A stretch of 64,000 nucleotides of DNA from Corynebacterium halotolerans (GCF_001056295.1 NZ_JVMD01000023.1:62001-126000); one strand, 5' to 3'; positions 26,877 through 36,318 are shown, counted from the stretch's first letter. Program-made: numbers and translations. The notes: generated by a model from the sequence alone, not told the origin.

Positions 26877-27638
26877 TTAGATCGGCAGCTTGCGGAAGAT
26901 GGGGCGCGGGATGTGCTTCAGGATCATCATCACCCACTGGAACGGCGGCGGCGCCCACACCAGCGACTTGCCGGCGTCGACGGAACGGACGGCGAGCTCG
27001 GCGACGTCCTCCTTGTTCACCGTCAGCGGCGCCTCCTTCACGCCGGCCGACATGCGGGTGCGCACCTGGCCGGGGCGGATGACGAGCGTTTTCACGCCGT
27101 ACTCCTCCAGCGCCTCGCCGAGGCACAGGTAGAACCCGTCCAGGCCGGCCTTCGTCGAGCCGTAGACGAAGTTGGAGCGGCGGACGCGCTCGCCCGCGGC
27201 GGACGACATGGCGATGAACTGGCCATGGCCCTGCGCCTTGAACTTCTGGCCGACCAGCACGCCCACCGACACGGCGCCGGTGTAGTTGACCTGCGCGATC
27301 TGCACGGCCTTGCGCTGGTTCTGCCACAGTTCCTCGGCCTCGCCGAGCAGGCCGAAGGCGACGATGCAGATGTCGACGTCGCCGTCGGAGAACGCCTCGT
27401 CGATGACGTCCGGGTGGGAATCGAAATCGGTGGCGTCGAAGTCGATGATGCGGACGTCGGTGGCGCCGGCGGCGCGCATCTGCGCTTCGGCGGCCTCGCG
27501 GCCCGGGTCATCGGCCAGGGCGGCGAGAATGACCTTGGCGGGGCCCTTCTCCAGGAATGCGGCGGTGATGGCGAGGCCGATCTCGCTGGTGCCGCCGAGC
27601 ACCAGGATGGACTGGGGGACACCCACGGCGTTGATCAT
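26877..27638 (-). CDS. dprE2: DprE2, decaprenyl-phospho-2-keto-ribose reductase
   Basis: NADH-dependent short-chain reductase that completes the epimerisation of decaprenyl-phosphoryl-ribose to the arabinose form started by DprE1. The 253-residue Rossmann protein shows [14 protein letters not shown] for cofactor binding, the catalytic serines in [26 protein letters not shown] with the YxxxK (YGSTK), and a hydrophobic C-terminus ([19 protein letters not shown]) suited to membrane contact. It follows dprE1 by 22 bases in one operon. Confidence 0.95.
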   Translation of the reverse strand: MINAVGVPQSILVLGGTSEIGLAITAAFLEKGPAKVILAALADDPGREAAEAQMRAAGATDVRIIDFDATDFDSHPDVIDEAFSDGDVDICIVAFGLLGEAEELWQNQRKAVQIAQVNYTGAVSVGVLVGQKFKAQGHGQFIAMSSAAGERVRRSNFVYGSTKAGLDGFYLCLGEALEEYGVKTLVIRPGQVRTRMSAGVKEAPLTVNKEDVAELAVRSVDAGKSLVWAPPPFQWVMMILKHIPRPIFRKLPI

Positions 27639-27660
27639 GTTCGTTGGCTCCTAATCGGTT

Positions 27661-29130
27661 CTAGCGCAGCTCGAGGCGGCGGCTCATGTCGGACTCGAAC
27701 ACCCCGGTGGGGTCGATGTCGTTGCGGATGCGCAGCCAGTCGCCCATCTTCGGGTACATGGCGTGGAAGTTCTCCGCGGAGGTGCGGGATTCCTTGGCCA
27801 GGTACAGGCGGCCGCCGAACTCCATGACGCGCTTGTCCAGCTCGTCGAGGAACGGGCCGAGGCCGCGCTTGATGGGGAAGTCCACGCAGACGTTCCAGCC
27901 CGGCATGGGGTACGACAGGTGGCCGCGGTTGCCCTCGCCGAACAGCTTGAACACGTTCAGCGCCGAGTAGTGCCCGGACTTCTGGATGCCGCGGATGATG
28001 TCCTTGAACGGCTCCACGGCGTCCATGGGGACGACGAACTGGTACTGCAGGAAGCCGCGCTTGCCGTAGCCGCGGTTCCACTCGCCGATGAGGTCGAGCG
28101 GCTGGTAGAACTGCGTCAGGTTCTGGACCTGGTTGCGGTAGGTGCCGGACTTCAGCCACCACAGCTCGCCGATGGCGATCATGGACAGCTTGTTCATGGT
28201 GAAGGACGGGAAGATGTCCGGGACCGTCACCAGCTGGGGGGCGTTGAACTTCAGCGGGTCCTTCGCCAGCTTCGGCGAAAGCTCCTGCAGCTGGTCGAGG
28301 GTGGCCAGGCTGCCGCGGGAAATGGCGGCGCGGCCGAGCTTCGGCTCCGGCGAGATCGCGTCGAACCACGCGGACGAATAGGTGTAGTTGTGCTCCGAGC
28401 CGTCGGAGTGGAACGCCACCGTCTCGTCGAGGTCGGCGGTGAGGTCGCCGTCGGCGATGAAGTACGCGGTCTCCGTCTTGGTCATGCGGATCTTCGCGCG
28501 GAGGATGATGCCGGTCAGGCCCATGCCGCCGACGGTCGCCCAGAACAGTTCGCCGGACGGGTCGTCGTCGGAGCCTTCGGGCTCGAGGTGCAGGATGCGG
28601 CCGTCGGCGACGAGCAGTTCCATGGACACCACGTGGTTGCCGAAGGATCCGGCGGAGTGGTGGTTCTTGCCGTGGATGTCGGGGCCGATGGCGCCGCCGA
28701 TGGTGACCTGGCGGGTGCCGGGCAGCACGGGGACCCACAGGCCGTAGGGCAGGGCGGCCTTCATCAGCTGGTCGAGGGTGACGCCGCCGTCGACGTCGAC
28801 GATCGCCGAGTCGGGGTCGATGGAGTGGATGTGGTTGAGGGCCTGCATGTCCACGACGAGGCCGCCGGCGTTCTGGGCGGGGTCGCCGTAGGAGCGGCCC
28901 ATGCCGCGGGGGATGACGCCGCGCTTGAGGTGCGAGGGCTTTCCGTCGTTCTGCTCTGCGACGGCGCGCACCGCGTTGGCGATCTCCGTCACGTCGGAGG
29001 TGGTCAGAACCTCCGAGGTCGAGGGGGCCGTGCGGCCCCAGCCGGTGAGGGTCCTGGCTTCTGTGGATACGGCTCCGGGGGCACCGGTCGAAGCGTCGGT
29101 GCTGGGCGTGCCGTTGCTGTGTGCAGACAT
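27661..29130 (-). CDS. dprE1: DprE1, decaprenylphosphoryl-beta-D-ribose 2-oxidase
   Basis: FAD enzyme oxidising decaprenyl-phosphoryl-ribose to the 2-keto intermediate, the only known route to donor arabinose. The 489-residue protein has the FAD-binding segment [41 protein letters not shown] and [11 protein letters not shown]. The benzothiazinone-target cysteine is kept as Cys415 in [14 protein letters not shown] (equivalent to Cys387 of M. tuberculosis), so the enzyme should be BTZ-sensitive. The N-terminal 25 residues are Ser/Thr-rich and variable. It heads the leftward dprE1-dprE2-(aftA-emb) block. Confidence 0.95.
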   Translation of the reverse strand: MSAHSNGTPSTDASTGAPGAVSTEARTLTGWGRTAPSTSEVLTTSDVTEIANAVRAVAEQNDGKPSHLKRGVIPRGMGRSYGDPAQNAGGLVVDMQALNHIHSIDPDSAIVDVDGGVTLDQLMKAALPYGLWVPVLPGTRQVTIGGAIGPDIHGKNHHSAGSFGNHVVSMELLVADGRILHLEPEGSDDDPSGELFWATVGGMGLTGIILRAKIRMTKTETAYFIADGDLTADLDETVAFHSDGSEHNYTYSSAWFDAISPEPKLGRAAISRGSLATLDQLQELSPKLAKDPLKFNAPQLVTVPDIFPSFTMNKLSMIAIGELWWLKSGTYRNQVQNLTQFYQPLDLIGEWNRGYGKRGFLQYQFVVPMDAVEPFKDIIRGIQKSGHYSALNVFKLFGEGNRGHLSYPMPGWNVCVDFPIKRGLGPFLDELDKRVMEFGGRLYLAKESRTSAENFHAMYPKMGDWLRIRNDIDPTGVFESDMSRRLELR

Positions 29131-29239
29131 CAGGAATCAGGCTACTCCCGGCGGGATGAGTCCACATGAGGGCGCGCCCCCGGAGCATTCGCAGAAACAC
29201 CTGAGAATCCCCGGCAGGGCGGTGGCCGGCGGCACATTC

Positions 29240-29354
29240 GCTTTGCGACGCCCATGTGGCGCGTGGACCGCACGTCTGCTTTGCGACGCCCATGTGGCGC
29301 GTGGATCGCACGTCTGCTTTGCGACGCCCGCGGGGAGCGTGGGCGTCGCAAAGC
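29240..29354. repeat. 38-bp tandem repeat ending in a hairpin of the GCTTTGCGACG word
   Basis: Units starting CTTTGCGACGCCCATGTGGC begin at 29241 and 29279, and a third partial unit begins at 29317. The last word, GCTTTGCGACGCCC (29316-29329), faces its exact complement GGGCGTCGCAAAGC (29341-29354) across an 11-base loop. The rest of the 29131-29394 gap holds only A/G-rich AAAGGGACGA repeats at 29356-29387. Confidence 0.85.
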
Positions 29355-29394
29355 AAAAGGGACGAAAGGGAAAAAGGGACGAAAGGGAGGGGCC

Positions 29395-29622
29395 TCAGAG
29401 GTCCATGAGGTCGCGGATCTCCTGCGGCAACTCGTCCTGCGAGGTGATGGTGGGGCCCTCGTACTCCTCGAGGAGCCGGTACACGCGCGTGCGGCTGACG
29501 CTGTCGAGCAGCGGCAGCTCCTGGGCGACCATGCGCGTCATCTCCGACGACAGCGGGGTGTTCGTGTGCTCCGCCGCGATGTAGACGGGGTCTTTCTTCT
29601 TCTTCCTGAGGAATCCGAACAT
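29395..29622 (-). CDS. Small conserved-looking protein, function unknown
   Basis: A 75-residue protein with a basic start (MFGFLRKKKKDP) followed by an acidic helical body (VAQELPLLDSVSRTRVYRLLEEYEGPTITSQDELPQEIRDLMDL). There is no signal peptide or membrane segment. Codon use fits the neighbours and the frame has a plausible ATG start, so it looks real. It is the gene immediately upstream of the repeat cluster before dprE1, divergent from the gene at 29719. Not recognised. Confidence 0.6.
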   Translation of the reverse strand: MFGFLRKKKKDPVYIAAEHTNTPLSSEMTRMVAQELPLLDSVSRTRVYRLLEEYEGPTITSQDELPQEIRDLMDL

Positions 29623-29718
29623 GGGTCGAACAGTACCGGGCGCCCCGGATCGGCCGGCGTTCGAACGCGGCGGGCGCGGGCCGGTGGGCGATCCGCGCGG
29701 GCGGTTATCCTGTTGCCC

Positions 29719-30384
29719 ATGAGCGAGCCCACGACCGAGAACGCCGCCGTTTCGGATGCCGCCCCGACCACCATCGCCATCGTCGCCGCGCCGGGCGAGT
29801 CCGGAGCCGGTTCGGGTTCCGGTTCAAGCTCGGGTGCAGAGTCCGAGTCCGGTTCAGGCTCGGGCGCGGAGTCCGGCTCCGGCGAAATCGCCGTGTGGCA
29901 CGTGCAGCTCGCGCCGCAGCTGACCGGGGACCGGCTGTCGGGGGCGTGGCTCGTCGACCCGGAATCCGACGGTGCCGCGGAGACGCTGGCCAATCTGTTC
30001 GCCGGGGCGGCGGTGTTGGCCGTGGGGGAGGAGGCGGACGTCGTCAAGCGGACCCCCGGGCCCCGCGTGGACCTCGCCGCGACGACCAAGGCCCTGCGCG
30101 CGCACGTGAAGGAACTGAAGGACCGCGTCGCCGAAGAGAAGGCGAAGCCGGGCAAGGACAAGCTGGTGGCGCCGCGGTTCCCGGCGGTCGACGACGTCGA
30201 GCCCATCGAATTCGCCCACGTGGGTGAGCCCGCGGCGGGGCCGGCGCTGGCGTGGGCGCGCGGCCTGGAGGAACTCACGGCGACGTGGTCCGAGATCGAA
30301 TCCCAGCGGCGTCGGCGCGACTACCTGCGCGAACCGTGGGGAGCCGACGCCCGGCCCCTGCCTTTGGAGTATGCGGCGGAATAG
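29719..30384 (+). CDS. Uncharacterised protein with Gly/Ser repeat segment
   Basis: Not recognised. The 221-residue protein begins with a Thr/Ala-rich leader and a Gly-Ser-Glu repeat (residues about 35-55), then a folded portion: EIAVWHVQLAPQLTGDRLSGAWLVDPESD, a Lys-rich helical stretch (ATTKALRAHVKELKDRVAEEKAKPGKDK) and a C-terminal helix (LEELTATWSEIESQRRRRDYLREPWG). It carries the 11-base word at 30039-30049 (Asp-Val-Val-Lys). It lies in the arabinogalactan region between dprE1 and glfT2 but has no sign of a wall role. Start chosen at the ATG just after a short GC-rich leader. Confidence 0.55.
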   Translation: MSEPTTENAAVSDAAPTTIAIVAAPGESGAGSGSGSSSGAESESGSGSGAESGSGEIAVWHVQLAPQLTGDRLSGAWLVDPESDGAAETLANLFAGAAVLAVGEEADVVKRTPGPRVDLAATTKALRAHVKELKDRVAEEKAKPGKDKLVAPRFPAVDDVEPIEFAHVGEPAAGPALAWARGLEELTATWSEIESQRRRRDYLREPWGADARPLPLEYAAE

Positions 30385-30453
30385 CCGCGTACCGGGGCCG
30401 ACCGGGCGCTCGCGGCCCGACGGGGTTGCCGGGGCGCCGGTACGCTTGGGGAC

Positions 30454-31620
30454 ATGTCGACGGATACCGACAACGTCATCGCCTTCCCCGGCGTGCGCGT
30501 GGCCGCCGAACCGGCCACGCTGATCATCGGTGCCGTTTTGGAGGAGGAACCGCAGGTCGTGCACCGGCAGTTCGGAATCAACGACCGGCTGACGCTGCGG
30601 GAACTGTCCGAGGCGCTGCGCATCATGTTCGGCTGGCCCGGCGAGTCCGCGCCGACGAAGTTCACGTTGGACGGGACCTCGGGGCTCGGGGAGGGCGCCG
30701 GAGTGCGGGGGATGAACGGCCGGGGCGTCAGCGGCGCCGGTTTCGACGCCGGCATGACCGTCAACGTGCCGCTGGACACCGTCATCGGCGACGTGCTGCA
30801 GGACGTCGGCGACACCCTGACCTGGCATTGGGGGTTGTGGGACCACCGGCTTGACGTGCGCGAGGCGTTCGCGCGCGACGAGGCCACGCCGAACGCGCTG
30901 TGCATCGGCGGGTCGGGGACGATCGACGGCCTGTGGCGCGGCGGGCGCCAGGCGCATGCCGCGGAGGGGCGAGGTTCCGGTGGCGGGGCCGCGGGTTCGG
31001 ATGGTTCGGGCGGTTCGGCCCGTGAAGACGCCGGCGGGGACTCCGGACGTGCGCGATCCGATTCGGAGAGGCGGGCGGCCGCGCGCTCCGACGAGGCGCC
31101 GCGCGCCGACGCCGATGACGAGGACGCCGCCGACGGCCCCGACATCGCGGCGATCAACGAGCTGCTGACGGGGGAGCAGTCCATACGCAACACACTGGCC
31201 AATGCCCGCGACGATGTCGTGGATCTGATCGAGCGGTCCGGCGTCTTCGAGTTCGTGCCGCTGCTGCAGGCCCTCGACCTGCGGCGCAACCCCGGCTGCA
31301 ACTGCGTCGCCGACGAGTGCGACCGCATGCGCGACCTGCCCGCCGAAGATCCCGACGACGCCGCGGGCCGCGACGCCGCGCTGGCGACGCTGCTCTGCCT
31401 GGCCGCGCTGACCGACGAGGACATCCGCCACGACGTCACGTCGCACGTCATGGATGTCCTCGGTTGGGTCGCCGACGATGGCACGCCGCTGACCGGCGAG
31501 GACGTCGAGGACCTGTGCGGCGCGACGTGGGCCGTGCTCGAAGAGGTGGGCGTGGTCGGCGAGGAGCAGGTGGGCGTCGTGGAGAAGCTCGATCTGCTGC
31601 GCGAGGCCCTGCGCCGCTGA
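30454..31620 (+). CDS. pRiA4b ORF-3-like domain protein
   Basis: A 388-residue protein. The first 160 residues match the plasmid pRiA4b ORF-3 (IS1096 TnpR-like) domain: LTLRELSEALRIMFGWPGESAPTKFTLDG, then VPLDTVIGDVLQDVGDTLTWHWGLWDH. A Gly/Ser/Asp-rich linker spans about 165-230. The C-terminal part is helical with a Cys-rich loop (RRNPGCNCVADECDRMRDLP) and ends in acidic helices. Despite the family's link to mobile elements, no transposase or terminal repeats are near, and codon use looks native. Function unknown. Confidence 0.7.
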   Translation: MSTDTDNVIAFPGVRVAAEPATLIIGAVLEEEPQVVHRQFGINDRLTLRELSEALRIMFGWPGESAPTKFTLDGTSGLGEGAGVRGMNGRGVSGAGFDAGMTVNVPLDTVIGDVLQDVGDTLTWHWGLWDHRLDVREAFARDEATPNALCIGGSGTIDGLWRGGRQAHAAEGRGSGGGAAGSDGSGGSAREDAGGDSGRARSDSERRAAARSDEAPRADADDEDAADGPDIAAINELLTGEQSIRNTLANARDDVVDLIERSGVFEFVPLLQALDLRRNPGCNCVADECDRMRDLPAEDPDDAAGRDAALATLLCLAALTDEDIRHDVTSHVMDVLGWVADDGTPLTGEDVEDLCGATWAVLEEVGVVGEEQVGVVEKLDLLREALRR

Positions 31621-31694
31621 CCCCGCGCCGCTGACCCCGCGCGGGTCCGTTCGCGCTTCGTCCGCGCCGGGCCGGTGGCGTAGGCTTCCGTTCC

Positions 31695-32201
31695 GTGCAC
31701 AAGGCCAACGACGACTCCCACGGTTTCACCCACCGCAGCGAACCCGGCGTGCGCGCCGAGAAGTCCGCGACGGCGCCGCTGTCCGACAAGCCCCGCGACG
31801 AACACGGGCTGATGGTCCAGATGACCAGGTTCATCATCTCGGGCGTCATCGCGGCGGTCGTCGACTTCGGTTTGACCTTCATCATGCTCAACTTCGTCGG
31901 CGCGTCCGACTTCTGGGGCAAGTCGATCGGCTGGGTGTTCGGCACGATCACGGCGTACCTGATCAACGTGCGCTGGACGTTCAAGGCCAAGTCATCGGCG
32001 AAGCAGGTCCTCGCCGTGGCCGTCCTGTACCTGATCACGTATGCGACCCAGGTGGGCATCTTCACGGTGCTCAATCCGTGGCTGGTCGAGCAGGGGTGGA
32101 CGGTCAAGCTGGCCCAGTTCGGCGCCTTCGTCGTCGCCCAGGGCGTGGCCACGGTGGTGAACTTCATCGTGCAGCGAACGGTGATCTTCAGGGTGAAGTA
32201 A
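31695..32201 (+). CDS. GtrA-family membrane protein (Rv3789-like)
   Basis: A 168-residue, four-helix GtrA/DPMS protein: cytoplasmic N-terminus, then FIISGVIAAVVDFGLTFIML, IGWVFGTITAYLINVRWTF, VAVLYLITYATQVGIFTVL and FVVAQGVATVVNFIVQRTVIF. In mycobacteria the homologue next to dprE1 (Rv3789) has been linked to arabinose-lipid handling or to recruiting AftA. The position between dprE1 and glfT2 supports the same role. The GTG at 31695 is the only start that includes the full N-terminus; an internal ATG at MVQM is possible. The word GCTTGACGACG follows its stop at 32208. Confidence 0.85.
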   Translation: MHKANDDSHGFTHRSEPGVRAEKSATAPLSDKPRDEHGLMVQMTRFIISGVIAAVVDFGLTFIMLNFVGASDFWGKSIGWVFGTITAYLINVRWTFKAKSSAKQVLAVAVLYLITYATQVGIFTVLNPWLVEQGWTVKLAQFGAFVVAQGVATVVNFIVQRTVIFRVK

Positions 32202-32318
32202 AAGCCCGCTTGACGACGCCCACGTCATCCGCGCCCGAGGTGAACGCCGGGCACGCCCGGAACGGGTGAACGCGGCGGGCGCGTCCGTTAAGCGCTTTCG
32301 CGTCGGCTCGCTACCCTG

Positions 32319-34301
32319 GTGCCCGTGAACACCTCCGACGAGCCCAACGTCCCCTCCGACATCGCCGAAAACACCGCGGGCACGGCGCCCGCGGACGGCC
32401 TTTCCGCGACGCCCGATGCCGGCGCCGCAACCACCGGAGCCGCCGCCCCCGGCGCGATCGACCCCGTCGAGGGGATGATCGTCCAGCGCGTCCTGTTCGC
32501 GCCCCCGGCCGACTGGATCGACTCGGACCTGTACTTCACCGTCAAGGGCGGCACCGGCGCGGCCGGCGGCGTGAAGCCGTCGCGCACCGGCATCGAGCTC
32601 GGCCCGTTCCAGACGGTCGCCACCGACACCTACTTCGGCCGTTTCCGCGCCTCGCAGTGGCAGCGGTGGACGACGGTGCCCGAGGTGACCATCCGCGGCC
32701 GCGCCACCGGCGACGTCCGCATCCGCGCCTACACCGAGGACATCGGCGGCCACCTGCGCCTGGAGGCCTCCCACCGCCGGGCGACTGCGGCGGACATCGC
32801 CACGAGCCCGGAGGCGACGGTCGAGCTGACCGTTCCACTGGACCGTTTCGCCGACGGCGGCGCCATCCACGTCGTCGTCGACTCCGGCGAGAAGGGCGGA
32901 TCCGTTTCCGACCTGCGCTACACCGTCGCCGCCGATCAGGTGCGCCGCGATCTGCCGACGGACATCGTCATCTGCTCCTACAACCGCCCCGTCGACTGCG
33001 CGAACACCGTGGCCACGCTGGCCGAGGACCTGCCCGCGCTCGAGCGCGTCCGCACCATCCGCGTGGTGGACCAGGGCGACCAGCACCCGGAGGATCAGGC
33101 CGAATTCCAGCGCGCACGGGAAATCCTGGGTGAGCGCCTCACCGTCGTCAAGCAGCCGAACCTGGGCGGCGCCGGCGGATTCTCGCGCGGCATGCGCGAC
33201 GCCACCGCCGCCGGCGACTGCCAGATCCTGCTCACCGACGACGACATCCGCCCCGAGCCGGAGACCACCCTGCGCCTGTCGGCCCTGGCGTGCTGCGCCG
33301 CCAAGCCGATGCTGCTGGGCGCGCAGATGCTGTTCCTCTACAACCCGACGCACCTGTTCCGCACCGGCGAGGTCTACGACTGGAAGGCCCTGACCGTCCG
33401 GGAAAACGACGACCTCTACTCGAAGGCCGACGTCGACGTGCGCGAGAACCACCAGCTGCGCCGCCTCGGCGTCGACTACAACGCCTGGTGGACCTGTCTG
33501 GTGCCGTCGGAGGTCGTGGAGAAGATCGGCCTCGCGCTGCCCCTGTTCTTCCAGTACGACGACATCGACTTCGGCTACCGCGCCGCGGCCGCCGGCTACC
33601 CCACCGACACCGTTCCCGGCTCTGCCGTCTGGCACGCCGACTTCTACTGGAAGGACGTGGAAAACGCCGCCCAGTACTTCGGCCTGCGCAACGCGCTGAT
33701 CGCCACCGCGATGCACGGCCCGGTGACCGCCAAGGACATGGTCGACACCGTCTCCCGCCGCATCCTGTCGAACATCGTGTCCATGCGCTACGGCCTGGCG
33801 TGGACCCAGATGGAGGCCGTCAAGGACATGCTGCGCGGCCCGTCCGTCCTGGACGAGGCGTCGCAGGGCGACTTCGCCCGCATCTCCGCCGGCCGCGCCG
33901 ACTACCCGGAAACGAAGCTGCGCCCGGTGTCCGACATGCCCGCCGGCCTGTCGCCGGTGCGCCCGCCGACGCGCGAGCTCGCCGGCGAGGACCGGACGTT
34001 CGCCAAGCGCGTCGCGTACACCCAGCTGGGCAAGAAGCGGCCCGGCCCCGTGGCCGTCGCCTTCGAGGACGCGTTCTGGTGGCACATCTCCACGTTCGAC
34101 GAGGTGTGGGTCACCGACGCATCGCAGACCGGCGTTCGCCGCCTGGTCCGCGACCGCGACCGCGAACTGAAGCTGCGCTCCGAGCTCATCGGCATGATGC
34201 GCCGCCTGAGCTCCGAGTGGGACTCCACCCGGGACCAGTGGCGCGACGCCGTGCCGCGCCTGACCGGCGCGGAGAACTGGGAGAAGTTCTTCCGCGCCTA
34301 A
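32319..34301 (+). CDS. glfT2: Galactofuranosyltransferase GlfT2
   Basis: Bifunctional polymerase adding alternating beta-1,5 and beta-1,6 galactofuranose from UDP-Galf to build galactan. The 660 residues comprise an N-terminal beta-sandwich (about 50-210), a GT-A domain (DIVICSYNRPVDCANTVATL; metal motif TDDDIRPEP near residue 307; the catalytic-acid region QYDDIDFGYR; VWHADFYWKD near 440) and a helical C-terminus. Two GTG codons six bases apart (32319, 32325) are possible starts; the first is listed. The N-terminal 45 residues are low-complexity. The stop overlaps that of convergent glfT1 by three bases. Confidence 0.95.
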   Translation: MPVNTSDEPNVPSDIAENTAGTAPADGLSATPDAGAATTGAAAPGAIDPVEGMIVQRVLFAPPADWIDSDLYFTVKGGTGAAGGVKPSRTGIELGPFQTVATDTYFGRFRASQWQRWTTVPEVTIRGRATGDVRIRAYTEDIGGHLRLEASHRRATAADIATSPEATVELTVPLDRFADGGAIHVVVDSGEKGGSVSDLRYTVAADQVRRDLPTDIVICSYNRPVDCANTVATLAEDLPALERVRTIRVVDQGDQHPEDQAEFQRAREILGERLTVVKQPNLGGAGGFSRGMRDATAAGDCQILLTDDDIRPEPETTLRLSALACCAAKPMLLGAQMLFLYNPTHLFRTGEVYDWKALTVRENDDLYSKADVDVRENHQLRRLGVDYNAWWTCLVPSEVVEKIGLALPLFFQYDDIDFGYRAAAAGYPTDTVPGSAVWHADFYWKDVENAAQYFGLRNALIATAMHGPVTAKDMVDTVSRRILSNIVSMRYGLAWTQMEAVKDMLRGPSVLDEASQGDFARISAGRADYPETKLRPVSDMPAGLSPVRPPTRELAGEDRTFAKRVAYTQLGKKRPGPVAVAFEDAFWWHISTFDEVWVTDASQTGVRRLVRDRDRELKLRSELIGMMRRLSSEWDSTRDQWRDAVPRLTGAENWEKFFRA

Positions 34302-35362
34302 TCGGCCTTCTTCGGGCGGAAACGCTCGAAGTTCTCGCGGCGTCCCCGGCGGTGCAGCGCCCACCAGCGCACGAAGCCGGGGACGTCGCGGCGCTGCACC
34401 AGGAAGAACCACGCGAAGCGCGCGTACTCCTGGGGCAGCAGTTTGCGCATGCCCGGCTGGCTCATCAGGTAGCCGCGGTTGCGGTACGTGAAGTACCGCT
34501 TGAAATCGTCGGCGGGGTACTGCGTGTGCATGCGGCCGCCGAGGATCGGGTGGAACTCGTCGGTGCCCGACGGGTGCAGGTACGCGGTGGTCAGGCACGT
34601 GCCGAAGCGCAGGCCGGACCGCGCGAGCCGGCGGTGGAACTCGACCTCGTCGCCGCGGATGAACAGGCGGTAGTCCGGCACGCCCAGGCGCTCCAGCGAC
34701 TTCGCCGAGAACAGCGCGCCGTTGAACAGGCTGGCGATGCCCGGCAGCAGATCGTGGTTCGAATCGGCGATCTGCAGATCCTCGGGCAGGGGCACGCCGG
34801 TGGCGGCGACCTGGTCGGCGAAGCCGGTGAACCAGACGCGGCCGTCTTCGTCCTCCACGCGGGGCAGGTTGGGGTTGGCTCCGTCGGAAAGCAGCTCGGA
34901 GCGGTTGCGGCGCCAGGTCAGCCCGCGGCGCAGGGGGAAGGCGAGCTTTTCGGGGTCCTCGATGTCGCAGACGACGGGCGAGACCTCGTCGAGGTCGTGG
35001 CGCGCGGCGCAGGCGTGCAGCTTCTCCAGCACGGTGACGTCCTCGGGGCGGCCGTCGTCGTCGGCGCACCAGATCCAGTCGGCGCCGAGCGCCAGCGCGT
35101 GCAGCATGCCGTAGGCGAAGCCGCCCGCGCCGCCGAGATTCGTCTTCGACCCCAGGTAGATCGTCCGCGGGCCGCCCTCGGCCGACGCGTCGACCGACTC
35201 CACCACGGTGCGCACGCGCGCATCATCGCCGTTGTCCACGACGATGACCCACTCGGGGGCGTGCGTCTGCCCGACGAGGATCTCCAGGGAACCGGTCAGC
35301 TCCCGCAGGCGGTTGTGCGTTACGACGACGACGGCGGTGGTGGAATTCGGTCCCTCGGTCAT
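34298..35362 (-). CDS. glfT1: Galactofuranosyltransferase GlfT1
   Basis: Adds the first galactofuranose residues onto the decaprenyl-linked GlcNAc-rhamnose primer, making the substrate of GlfT2. The 354-residue GT2 protein starts MTEGPNSTTAVVVVTHNR. The metal motif is WCADDDGRPED, followed by PGIASLFNGALFSAKSLERLG, RGDEVEFHRRLARSG and YLHPSGTDEFHPILGGRMHT. The ATG at 35362 is chosen over one 18 bases upstream because it starts the GT fold. Its TAG and the GlfT2 TAA overlap on opposite strands, so no terminator separates the two. Confidence 0.94.
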   Translation of the reverse strand: MTEGPNSTTAVVVVTHNRLRELTGSLEILVGQTHAPEWVIVVDNGDDARVRTVVESVDASAEGGPRTIYLGSKTNLGGAGGFAYGMLHALALGADWIWCADDDGRPEDVTVLEKLHACAARHDLDEVSPVVCDIEDPEKLAFPLRRGLTWRRNRSELLSDGANPNLPRVEDEDGRVWFTGFADQVAATGVPLPEDLQIADSNHDLLPGIASLFNGALFSAKSLERLGVPDYRLFIRGDEVEFHRRLARSGLRFGTCLTTAYLHPSGTDEFHPILGGRMHTQYPADDFKRYFTYRNRGYLMSQPGMRKLLPQEYARFAWFFLVQRRDVPGFVRWWALHRRGRRENFERFRPKKAD

Positions 35363-35495
35363 GGCGACATCTTCCCACACCGGCGCACTGCGGCCGCGCG
35401 AAGGGGCGGCGGTGTTGGAGTGGCGGTGGCGGGGAGGGGGAACCGCCCCGGCGGGTGGGGCGAGGTGGCCGCGCGAAGGGGCCGCGGCCCGCGCC

Positions 35496-36290
35496 CTACA
35501 GCGGCCGGTGGCCCCGCTCGTCGCGGATGCGGCGCACCGCGTCGGCGGCCTCCTTGCCCTCGTAGGCCTCCACGACCTCGTCGACCAGGCCCGCCTGGCG
35601 GATTTCGCCGTGGTCGATCCACAGGGCGGTGTCGCACAGCTGCGCCAGGAACTCGTTGGAGTGCGAGGCGAACACCAGCAGGCCCGAACGCTCGACCAGT
35701 GCGGTGAGGCGGTCGCGGGCCTTCGCCATGAAGGCGGAGTCGACGGCGCCGATGCCTTCGTCGAGAAGCAGGATCTCCGGCTCGATGGACGTGACCACGC
35801 CGAGCGCCAGGCGCACGCGCATGCCGGTGGAGTACGTGCGCAGCGGCATGTGCAGGTAGTCGCCGAGCTCGGTGAAGTCGGCGATGTCGTCGAGCTTGTC
35901 CTTCATCTGCTGGCGGGTCTGCCCCAGGAACAGGCCGCGGATGATGATGTTCTCCATGCCGGAGATCTCCGGGTCCATGCCCACGCCCAGGTCGAAGACC
36001 GGGGCGACGCGGCCGCGCACGTCGGCGCTGCCGCGCGTCGGCTCGTAGATGCCCGACAGCAGCCGCAGCAGCGTGGACTTGCCGGCGCCGTTGTGGCCGA
36101 CCAGGCCCACGCGGTCGCCCTCGCGCAGATGCAGGTTGATGTTCTTCAGGGCCTCGACGACGACCACGTTGGATTCGTTGCGGCCGATCGCGCCGCCGGC
36201 GGCGCCGAGGAACGCCTTCTTCATCGACCGCGACTTCGCGTCGAAGATGGGGAAGTCGACGCAGGCGTCGTAGGTGTCGATGCTGACCAT
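35496..36290 (-). CDS. wzt: Wzt, ATPase of the galactan lipid exporter
   Basis: ATP-binding subunit of the Wzm/Wzt exporter that flips lipid-linked galactan out of the cytoplasm. The 264 residues include Walker A GHNGAGKST, the signature YSTGMRVRLALG, Walker B EILLLDEGIGAVD and the switch FASHSNEF. As in other polysaccharide-type Wzt ATPases the signature is YSTGM rather than LSGGQ. The N-terminal FPIFDAKSRSMKKAFLG segment is typical of the subfamily. It follows wzm by 28 bases in the same operon. No C-terminal carbohydrate-binding domain is present, as expected for the galactan exporter. Confidence 0.93.
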   Translation of the reverse strand: MVSIDTYDACVDFPIFDAKSRSMKKAFLGAAGGAIGRNESNVVVVEALKNINLHLREGDRVGLVGHNGAGKSTLLRLLSGIYEPTRGSADVRGRVAPVFDLGVGMDPEISGMENIIIRGLFLGQTRQQMKDKLDDIADFTELGDYLHMPLRTYSTGMRVRLALGVVTSIEPEILLLDEGIGAVDSAFMAKARDRLTALVERSGLLVFASHSNEFLAQLCDTALWIDHGEIRQAGLVDEVVEAYEGKEAADAVRRIRDERGHRPL

Positions 36291-36318
36291 GTTGTGCCTT
36301 CCTTCGTCCGGTCGCCGT

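Noticed and set aside
29240..29354. CRISPR array
   Set aside because: The 38-base units are contiguous copies without unique spacers, and no cas gene is present.
30454..31620. Insertion sequence or transposon, suggested by the IS1096 TnpR-like domain
   Set aside because: No transposase, terminal inverted repeats or target duplication could be seen around the gene.
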